NCBI GenBank assembly: GCA_015068285.1
Contig: SVKW01000005.1
Location: 1 to 32,982 of the forward strand
Source: Oscillospiraceae bacterium
GTDB lineage: Bacteria > Bacillota > Clostridia > Oscillospirales > Butyricicoccaceae
DNA length: 32,982 nucleotides
Direction of reading: 5' to 3'
Shown: positions 16,933 to 23,794 of the stretch, piece by piece
Layout: each line of letters opens with the position of its first letter
Position numbering within the stretch: the stretch's first letter is position 1
The notes under the pieces: generated by a model
The model's input: only the letters and a program-made list of their open reading frames with translations
Told to the model about the DNA's origin: nothing
The model's database searches: none
Position numbers and translations under genes: made by a program

Positions 16933-18290
16933 AAGAGAAAAAGCTTTTTGATGCGATGACCGATATCGATGATAAGCTTATCGATGAGGCAAAGGTAATT
17001 CGCAAAAAGAAAAATATTTATTTGAATAAACTTCTGCCTGTTGCCGCTTGTCTTGTTTTGATTTTGGGATTTTTAGTGTTTAACGGAAACGGAAATGAAA
17101 GTATTGAAGGAGCACTTATGGACGTAGTTTTCCCTAAAGCATTTGCATTTGATGATTATGATTCGCGGCGTGAAATGCGTGAAAATAATCCTGTAGATGA
17201 TTCATTCATTGATGCGGTCAACAATTTTTCCTATGAAACCGCTTCAAAACTGCTGACCGAAAACTATGGCAATATCAACTACTCCCCTGTTTCAATGTAT
17301 TATGCCCTCGCCCTTGCAACAACGGGTGCTGAAGGTGAAACAAGGAATGAGCTGCTTGAGCTTCTCGGCACAGGCGATACGGCTACTTTATCAACACAGA
17401 GCCGCTATCTTTACAACCGGCTCTATCGCGACAATAAAATTATCAAATCACATATCAATAATTCTTTGTGGCTGAATAATGCAGAGAATTTCAACGAAGG
17501 TTTTGTAAACAATGCGGCAAGCAATTTCTATGCTCATGTTTTCAACGAGGATTTCACCAAAGCTGAAACTTCCGAAAAGATGTCCGAATGGGTTGCTTCA
17601 AATACAGGAAACACTATAACTCCTGATATTAAGATTTCTCCGCAGCAAATTATGAGTATTTTTAATACGATTTATTTCAGCACACAGTGGACAGACGAAT
17701 TTGATAAGAACAAAACCGAGGAAGATGTTTTCTATCTTTATGACGGTGACACAGTAAATGTGGACTACCTTAACTCAAAATATGATTCGTACAGATATAT
17801 TGTCGGTGATAATTATATTTCATCTTCCCTGTCTCTTAAAGATGGCGCAAGTATGTTTTTCGTCCTGCCTGATGAGGGTGTTTCACCTCGTGATTTGCTT
17901 ACAACTGCTGAAGACATCAATGCAATTATCAATAACGAAAACGCTTATGCCGGCGAAGTTACATGGCAGATTCCAAAATTTGACTTTAATTCAAATATTG
18001 AAATCACCGAAACCTTGAAACAGCTTGGTGTCACATCGGCTTTCAATGAAAATGCTGATTTTTCCGGAATTACCGATGGAATTGCATATATTGACGATAT
18101 TTTGCAGGAAACCCACATCGCCATTGACGAAAAGGGTGTTACAGCTTCTGCTTTCACACAGATAGATTATGCTGGCGCAATGCGTCCCGAAGGCAAAGCT
18201 GACATGATACTCAACAGACCGTTCATTTTCGGTATTGAGTATGGCAAGACTTTACTTTTCATCGGCATCTGCGACAATCCGGCTGAATAA
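16929..18290 (+). CDS. Membrane-anchored serpin with anti-sigma-like N-terminal segment
   Basis: Overlaps the sigma gene stop by ATGA. N-term MKEKKLFDAMTDIDDKLIDEAKVIRKKKNIYLNK + TM LLPVAACLVLILGFLVF; serpin signatures INYSPVSMYYALALATTGAEGETRNELLELLG, IFNTIYFSTQWTDEFD, VTWQIPKFDFNSNIEITETLKQLGVTSAFNENADFSGI, hinge/RCL THIAIDEKGVTASAFTQIDYAGAMRPEGKADMILNRPFIFGIEYGKTLLFIGICDNP. Confidence 0.92.
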   Translation: MKEKKLFDAMTDIDDKLIDEAKVIRKKKNIYLNKLLPVAACLVLILGFLVFNGNGNESIEGALMDVVFPKAFAFDDYDSRREMRENNPVDDSFIDAVNNFSYETASKLLTENYGNINYSPVSMYYALALATTGAEGETRNELLELLGTGDTATLSTQSRYLYNRLYRDNKIIKSHINNSLWLNNAENFNEGFVNNAASNFYAHVFNEDFTKAETSEKMSEWVASNTGNTITPDIKISPQQIMSIFNTIYFSTQWTDEFDKNKTEEDVFYLYDGDTVNVDYLNSKYDSYRYIVGDNYISSSLSLKDGASMFFVLPDEGVSPRDLLTTAEDINAIINNENAYAGEVTWQIPKFDFNSNIEITETLKQLGVTSAFNENADFSGITDGIAYIDDILQETHIAIDEKGVTASAFTQIDYAGAMRPEGKADMILNRPFIFGIEYGKTLLFIGICDNPAE

Positions 18291-18294
18291 CAGA

Positions 18295-18323
18295 AAAGGC
18301 GTTCTCAAAATGAGAGCGCCTTT
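18295..18323. terminator. Bidirectional terminator between serpin and C39 peptidase genes
   Basis: AAAGGCGTTCTCAAAATGAGAGCGCCTTT hairpin between convergent stop codons (one non-Watson-Crick position). Confidence 0.7.
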
Positions 18324-18326
18324 ATT

Positions 18327-19121
18327 TTATGCCGATTTACACGACCAGAGGTTTTTAATCTGGTCTTTTATTTTGTCATATTCCCATAATTTATTGGAAC
18401 GCGATATGCTGTTCGGGTCATTTATTGTGATTTTGCCATCAGCATAGCCTGTCATAACGATATAGTGCCCTGTTGTTGTAAAATCGCCCGGACCGACCAC
18501 ACATATTATCGGATTTCCTGCTTCAAGTTCATTTATAATCGTCTGTTCATTGAGAGGAAGCTCATCAATATCAAGACCAAGCTTTTTACCTCCTTCCGAG
18601 ATAAGAGTCCACGAGCTGCCCTTTCCTTTTTCGGCATATCCCTCTTTCTCGCTCATATCTGCGATATATCCTGGATTGTATTCCGTATTTCCCGTAAGAT
18701 AAACAGAAACCATAGACAGGCATGTCGGTCCGCAGCCGGAAAGCCCCATTATCTCACCGCTGTACTGTTTATATCCCCATCTTTCGTCCCATTGAAGCAT
18801 AAGCGGAACATTTTCTGTATTTGCGTATTCTTCAATTGAAATATCGACCTTTTTATCCTTTTTCAATGGATAATTCAGCACAAATTCCTCTGTTTCAGGG
18901 TTTTTATCGAGCATAGCAAGTATATTATCGGGCCAATCGCTGATTTTCAATTCATGTGTCTGAGCAAAATCCTTCACCCTTTCCACAGTTTCATCCGATA
19001 TATCTTCACCTGCAATATGATTCACAGCTCCGACTATGACCGAAATGGCGATTATCGGTATCATTATAACAATTGCAAGTCTGTGCGGAATAAATCCCCC
19101 TATTTTTCTTCTCTTTCTCAT
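18327..19121 (-). CDS. Membrane-anchored C39-like (papain-fold) peptidase
   Basis: N-term TM LAIVIMIPIIAISVIVGAV; VPLMLQWDERWGYKQYSGEIMGLSGCGPTCLSMVSVYLTG (Cys), FTTTGHYIVMTGYADGKITINDPNS (His, Asp/Asn): C39_2 motifs. Confidence 0.87.
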   Translation of the reverse strand: MRKRRKIGGFIPHRLAIVIMIPIIAISVIVGAVNHIAGEDISDETVERVKDFAQTHELKISDWPDNILAMLDKNPETEEFVLNYPLKKDKKVDISIEEYANTENVPLMLQWDERWGYKQYSGEIMGLSGCGPTCLSMVSVYLTGNTEYNPGYIADMSEKEGYAEKGKGSSWTLISEGGKKLGLDIDELPLNEQTIINELEAGNPIICVVGPGDFTTTGHYIVMTGYADGKITINDPNSISRSNKLWEYDKIKDQIKNLWSCKSA

Positions 19122-19155
19122 AAAATGACCTCCTTTCTTTTTGAAGTCATTTTAT
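19120..19155 (-). promoter_or_regulatory. Perfect 10-bp inverted repeat spanning the RBS and start codon of the C39-peptidase gene
   Basis: Minus strand: ATAAAATGAC-TTCAAAAAGAAAGGAG-GTCATTTTAT(G). The SD (AAAGGAG) lies in the 16-nt loop and the ATG start shares the 3' arm. Confidence 0.6.
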
Positions 19156-19208
19156 CACACCATTCTTATTTTCAGCGAAAGGATTTCTTACGATATTCTT
19201 AAAAAAGA

Positions 19209-19236
19209 AAAAGCTGACAGAAACCTGTCAGCTTTT
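19209..19236 (-). terminator. Terminator of the CD1247-like gene
   Basis: AAAAGCTGACAG-AAAC-CTGTCAGCTTTT just downstream of the stop at 19254 on the minus strand. Confidence 0.75.
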
Positions 19237-19253
19237 AATTTTAGTTTTAATGA

Positions 19254-19874
19254 TTACTTCTTGTCATCGCAAGGGCAATTGTCGCAGTCTGCTTCGCACT
19301 TGCATTCTTCACAGTCATCTTCGCATGTGCAGTCGCATTCTTCACAATCACATTCTTCGCAGTCTTCGCAATCACAGCAATCACATTCGAGGTCAGAAAG
19401 ATCAAACTCCAACTCTTCGCCGCAAGCCGGGCACTTGATTTCGCCCTGTTCGAGGATGCCTTCGTCTACGCTGATTTCTTCGCCGCATGTTGGGCAGATT
19501 ACCTGATAGAATTCTTCTTCATCGAATTCCCAGTCTTCATCATCGTCATCTTCATAGTCGTCGTCATCGTCTTCATCATCTTCGTCTTCTTCGTCAACGT
19601 ATTCGCAGATTTCGTCGAGTGTATCGTCGATATCTTCGATAGCTTCGTCGATTTCGTCAATGATTTCATCGATTTCATCAAGAGATTCTTCGATAAGATC
19701 GAGTTCTTCGCCCATGATTTCTGTCTGATCTTCGAGATCTGCTACAGAGATGCAAAGTTCATCGAGAAGGTCAGCGATAGCAGCAAAAAGCTTGCCTTCG
19801 TTAGTTGTTGTATCGAGATTCATACCGTCCATAAGACCCTTGAGGTATGAAGCCTTTTCTGTGAGTGTCATCAT
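19254..19874 (-). CDS. CD1247 N-terminal-domain-like acidic protein with zinc ribbon and Cys/Asp/Glu-rich C-terminal tail
   Basis: MMTLTEKASYLKGLMDGMNLDTTTNEGKLFAAIADLLDEL N-terminal pattern; acidic run EEDEDDEDDDDDYEDDDDED; CPTCGEEIS...KCPACGEEL; tail ECDCCDCEDCEECDCEECDCTCEDDCEECKCEADCDNCPCDDKK. Start 19874 with RBS AAGGAGAG. Confidence 0.75.
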   Translation of the reverse strand: MMTLTEKASYLKGLMDGMNLDTTTNEGKLFAAIADLLDELCISVADLEDQTEIMGEELDLIEESLDEIDEIIDEIDEAIEDIDDTLDEICEYVDEEDEDDEDDDDDYEDDDDEDWEFDEEEFYQVICPTCGEEISVDEGILEQGEIKCPACGEELEFDLSDLECDCCDCEDCEECDCEECDCTCEDDCEECKCEADCDNCPCDDKK

Positions 19875-19925
19875 TTTCAACTCTCCTTTCAAATGTGAGT
19901 TTCGTTAAGTGACAAGTAAATTAAA

Positions 19926-20489
19926 TTACTTCTTGGAACGACCGAGGTATTCACCTGTACGTGTGTCGATCTGAATTCTTTCACCGATATCGATGAAGAT
20001 TGGAACCTGGATAACAGCGCCTGTTTCAACTGTAGCTGGCTTTGTAACGTTGTTTGTTGTATCGCCCTTGAAGCCTGGTTCTGTATCTGTAACTTCGAGG
20101 TCAACAAAGTTTGGAGCTTCTACGAGGAATGCAGAGCCATTGTAGGACTTGATTGTAACTTCGTCGTTTTCTCTGATGTACTTAAGAGCTTCTTCAACCA
20201 TATCGAAGCCGAGAGGGATCTGATCGTATGTTTCAGGATCCATGAAGTAGTAGAGCTCACCGTCTGTGTAGCTGTACTGCATCTTCTTTGTTTCGATGTG
20301 TGCCTTTGGGAACTTTTCATCTGGGTTGAAAGCTTCTTCACGGATAGCACCTGTGAGGATGTTCTTGTACTTTGTTCTTACGAAAGCTGCACCCTTACCT
20401 GGCTTAACATGCTGGAAGTCGATAACAACATGTGGCTGACCGTTAATTTCAAAAGTAAAGCCTTTTCTAAAATCACTTGCAAAAAGCAT
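19926..20489 (-). CDS. efp: Translation elongation factor P
   Basis: [47 protein letters not shown]...; C-terminal [19 protein letters not shown]. Confidence 0.97.
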   Translation of the reverse strand: MLFASDFRKGFTFEINGQPHVVIDFQHVKPGKGAAFVRTKYKNILTGAIREEAFNPDEKFPKAHIETKKMQYSYTDGELYYFMDPETYDQIPLGFDMVEEALKYIRENDEVTIKSYNGSAFLVEAPNFVDLEVTDTEPGFKGDTTNNVTKPATVETGAVIQVPIFIDIGERIQIDTRTGEYLGRSKK

Positions 20490-20608
20490 ATATACTCTCC
20501 TTTATTTATATATTCATAATATACCGATACACTATTTTACACTATTTGTGAAAAAAAATCAAGTACTAATCGGCTTTTTCTACACAATTTCAGCAACTTT
20601 TTACTTAA

Positions 20609-21676
20609 TTATTTGATAATGAGGAGTTCCTTTGGCATATGTGTAAGGTTTACTGTGCCTTCTTCTGTGAAGTAGAGCATATCTTCGATACGAACACCGA
20701 ACTTGCCTTCGATATAGATACCTGGTTCGATTGTGAGGATATTGCCTGCTTCGAGAGGTGTTGTGTCGATCTTATTAGCTCTTGGGCCTTCGTGAACAGC
20801 AAGACCGATGCAGTGGCCGAGACCATGCTGGAAGCATTCGCCGTAACCTGCTTCTGTGATGATGTTACGAGCGAGAGCGTCGATTTCTTTACCCGGCATA
20901 CCAAGCTTTGCGCCTTCGAGGCAAGCGAGCTGAGCCTTGAGAACTGTGTTGTAAACATGTTCCATTTCTTCTGTTACATAACCGAATGCAACTGTTCTTG
21001 TCATATCGGAGCAGTAACCACCGATCTTAGCGCCGAAGTCCATTGTGAGGAAGTCGCCTTCTTCGATCTTCTTATCTGTTGGAACGCCGTGTGGAAGAGA
21101 AGAATTCTTACCGGAAACAGCGATTACAGGGAATGCAAGACCTTCGGAACCGTGCTTGCTCATTTCGTATGTAAGGAGTGTTGCTACATCCTTTTCTGTC
21201 ATGCCGACCTTGAACTGCTTGAGAGCTTCTGTGAGAGCTGCTTCTGCAATAGCCTGAGCCTTCTTGATACATTCGAGTTCATGAGCATCCTTATTGCGTC
21301 TTACGATTTCAATACCGTCATCGAATGCCACGAATTCAGCATCGATCTGAGCCTTGTAATTTTCAAAATCAAATACGCTCATTGTGCGGTTTTCAAAGCC
21401 GATACGCTTGATGCCCTGTTCCTTGACGATTTCAGCAAGGTCTTCCATGAATGTCTTCTTGAGCTGAGTTACTGTGATGTCAGGATTTGCGCCCTTCTTT
21501 GCAGCTTCAATATATCTGAAGTCTACGATGAAGTATGCCTTGTCCATTGTGATGAGAACATTGCCGGCGGAAGAACCGAAGCCTGTAACATATCTTCTGT
21601 TTTCACCGGATGTTACGAGGAGCGCGCAAAGCTCTTTTTCTTTCATCTTTGCTCTGATTTTTTCAAGTCTTGTCAT
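20609..21676 (-). CDS. pepP: Xaa-Pro aminopeptidase (M24 family)
   Basis: LTMDFGAKIGGYCSDMTRTVAFG, FQHGLGHCIGLAVHEGPR, LTIEPGIYIEGKFGVRIEDM: M24 metal ligands. Confidence 0.95.
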   Translation of the reverse strand: MTRLEKIRAKMKEKELCALLVTSGENRRYVTGFGSSAGNVLITMDKAYFIVDFRYIEAAKKGANPDITVTQLKKTFMEDLAEIVKEQGIKRIGFENRTMSVFDFENYKAQIDAEFVAFDDGIEIVRRNKDAHELECIKKAQAIAEAALTEALKQFKVGMTEKDVATLLTYEMSKHGSEGLAFPVIAVSGKNSSLPHGVPTDKKIEEGDFLTMDFGAKIGGYCSDMTRTVAFGYVTEEMEHVYNTVLKAQLACLEGAKLGMPGKEIDALARNIITEAGYGECFQHGLGHCIGLAVHEGPRANKIDTTPLEAGNILTIEPGIYIEGKFGVRIEDMLYFTEEGTVNLTHMPKELLIIK

Positions 21677-21691
21677 AAGTCTATATCTCCT

Positions 21692-22537
21692 TTAAATATT
21701 TTCATATATTGATTTCATTATAACAGCATCTTCAGCCTGTGTGCCTGCACTTTCACAGATAAATGTCGGAGAATACTCTCTTTCCTTTATTATCTTTGCA
21801 ACATGGTCAAACACAGGACCATAGGTTTCATCTTCAAATGTAAGATGACGCACTTCCCCGCCCCTGCTGTATTCAATTTTGCTGAAATGGGAATGGAATC
21901 GCTTTGCTCTTTCGATGCCGATTGCTTTTTCCATTTTGTCAAACAAGTCAGCGAAAGCTTCATAGCTGTTGAGCGAGCCGTGAGTGCGGGCATTGAGATG
22001 ACCGAAGTCTATACAAGGCAGAAGTCTTTCGTCGAGAGTGCATATTTCAAGCACTTCTTCAAGTGTACCGAGGACATTTATTTTCCCCATCGTTTCGATA
22101 CACGGAATGATATGAGATAAGCCATTTTCATCGAGAGCTTTTAAAAATGCCCTGACATTTATTTTTGTATTCTCCATGGCTTCTTCCCTGCTCATTTTAG
22201 AAAGACCGCCCATATGGATAACTATACGCTGACCGCCCATAATATCAACGCATTTTGCGCTGTCGAGTATGTACCTGATATTCTTTTCAACTCTTTCAGG
22301 CTCTGCCGACGAGAGATTTATAAAATACGGTGCGTGAAGCGAAACCTGTATTCCGTGAAGCTTGGCTTCGTCGCCTATTGCTTTAGCTGTGACTTCACCG
22401 ATATTCACACCTCGTCCGCATTGATATTCATATGCTGTAAGCCCCTTATTTTTGAGCCACAGCGGAGCATTTTTTGATGATTTATATTCCTTTGAGAAAC
22501 TGTCTGAGTTTCCCGCAGGACCGAAGAGAACTTTCAT
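21692..22537 (-). CDS. nfo: Endonuclease IV-like (AP endonuclease family 2) TIM-barrel protein
   Basis: VSLHAPYFINLSS, RIVIHMGG, IPCIETMGK, LPCIDFGHLNART, RFHSHFSKIEYS: Nfo/xylose-isomerase-like metal-binding motifs. Confidence 0.8.
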   Translation of the reverse strand: MKVLFGPAGNSDSFSKEYKSSKNAPLWLKNKGLTAYEYQCGRGVNIGEVTAKAIGDEAKLHGIQVSLHAPYFINLSSAEPERVEKNIRYILDSAKCVDIMGGQRIVIHMGGLSKMSREEAMENTKINVRAFLKALDENGLSHIIPCIETMGKINVLGTLEEVLEICTLDERLLPCIDFGHLNARTHGSLNSYEAFADLFDKMEKAIGIERAKRFHSHFSKIEYSRGGEVRHLTFEDETYGPVFDHVAKIIKEREYSPTFICESAGTQAEDAVIMKSIYENI

Positions 22538-22617
22538 TTGATATTACCTTTTCTTTAGTATCAGTTATATTTTATCATACTTTTCATATATTTAACAAGG
22601 GGGAGGACCATAAATTT

Positions 22618-23388
22618 ATGAATAATACTAAAGTTTTTTTATTTGCTTCGCTTAATGATTCGCAAAATGTATCCAAAATCACTCGGAACTGCACTTTTTT
22701 CAATTACTATATAGATAAAAACGGATTATTGAGGAAGCGGACAGCTAATCCGGGCAATATGAGCGGGCTAATGTATCTGTCTGATTACGGCATTGATAAT
22801 TACAAAGAGCTGGATATTCCGCGCCTTTCCATGGATATTTTATCCGAGTGCCGTTCAAGGAGATATTCCGGTATTTTTCTCGATTTTGAAAACAGACAGA
22901 GCATCGAGCTACTTCGCAATATCGGTATGCTTGTTATGCGAAATGGAATTACTGTTTTTATTCCTGTTGCCTTTGCGGGATGTGTGCAGAATGCCAAGCT
23001 TGTTGTACCTTCCGCAATAAGCGGAGGCAGTTTTGAGCAGATGCTTCGGGAATACAAGACAAAGTACGGCGCAGAAAATCTCTGCCTTGATATTATCCGC
23101 ACCTGTCAGGATTTCACCATGCCTTCATATATGCCCGAGGGCAAAAATCTGTCAGATGAGGAGTTTGATGCTTTGATGAATGAACATTCACCAAGCTCAT
23201 TCTTTTCCAAGGATTTATGCTCAAAATATTTTACATATCGCTGTGACGGAGAATATCATTTCGTTATATATGACGATGCTTCTACCGCTATTTCCAAGCT
23301 CGAAATTGCTGATTCACTGAGATTTTATGCGGCGTTTATTCTTTATTCCGATTTTGGTGATGATGCAAAATATATTTTAAACAGATAG
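22618..23388 (+). CDS. Hypothetical protein, possible degenerate glycosidase-type TIM barrel
   Basis: ATG at 22618 preceded by GGGGGAGG; no signal peptide; beta-strand-like 'YSGIFLDFENRQS' and 'ENLCLDIIRTC' suggest a (beta/alpha)8 fold, weakly. Confidence 0.55.
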   Translation: MNNTKVFLFASLNDSQNVSKITRNCTFFNYYIDKNGLLRKRTANPGNMSGLMYLSDYGIDNYKELDIPRLSMDILSECRSRRYSGIFLDFENRQSIELLRNIGMLVMRNGITVFIPVAFAGCVQNAKLVVPSAISGGSFEQMLREYKTKYGAENLCLDIIRTCQDFTMPSYMPEGKNLSDEEFDALMNEHSPSSFFSKDLCSKYFTYRCDGEYHFVIYDDASTAISKLEIADSLRFYAAFILYSDFGDDAKYILNR

Positions 23389-23392
23389 AGAA

Positions 23393-23419
23393 AACCACGG
23401 CCAATCTGACCGTGGTTTA
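23393..23419. terminator. Bidirectional terminator
   Basis: AAACCACGG-CCAATCTGA-CCGTGGTTT between convergent genes. Confidence 0.75.
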
Positions 23420-23421
23420 TT

Positions 23422-23793
23422 TTATATATTTCTGATATAATCTGTCATTTCTGCAATATTATCTGCGCAATATCTGCCTTCATCTATTCCATTTTCGGTG
23501 GAAAAAATATGGATTTTTCCGCCTTGTCTGTCGTATGCAAAGCAATCCAGACAATCATCTGCATCAGCGAAAAAGATGTATCTTCCCTTTTCGATTTCAC
23601 AGAATATCTCATTTGCCGCAAGAATACTGTCAATACACCAGAAATGAACATAGCTGTAATTTATGTCCATACCAAATCCGTCTGATTCTTCATAAAGCTT
23701 TCTGAAATCAGCGGGAAACTCAAATTTCAGCCTATTTTCAGCATATTCTATTTTATCCGCCCCTTTATGGGCATACCATACTTTTTCTGCCAT
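23422..23793 (-). CDS. SMI1/KNR4 (SUKH) family protein
   Basis: IEYAENRLKFEFPADFRKLYEESDGFGMDINYSYVHFW...RYIFFADADDCLDCFAYDRQGGKIHIF: SUKH pattern. Start set to ATG 23793, overlapping/abutting the helD stop (TAATATG). Confidence 0.72.
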   Translation of the reverse strand: MAEKVWYAHKGADKIEYAENRLKFEFPADFRKLYEESDGFGMDINYSYVHFWCIDSILAANEIFCEIEKGRYIFFADADDCLDCFAYDRQGGKIHIFSTENGIDEGRYCADNIAEMTDYIRNI

Positions 23794-23794
23794 A

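Noticed and set aside
19260-19400. Repetitive 'cattcttcgcagtcttcgcaatcaca' tract resembling a short tandem repeat or CRISPR-like array
   Set aside because: No regular repeat/spacer structure; it encodes the Cys/Asp/Glu-rich tail of the CD1247-like protein.
20639-21712. 357-aa plus-strand ORF over pepP
   Set aside because: Complementary-phase shadow of pepP, Cys-rich, no recognisable domain.
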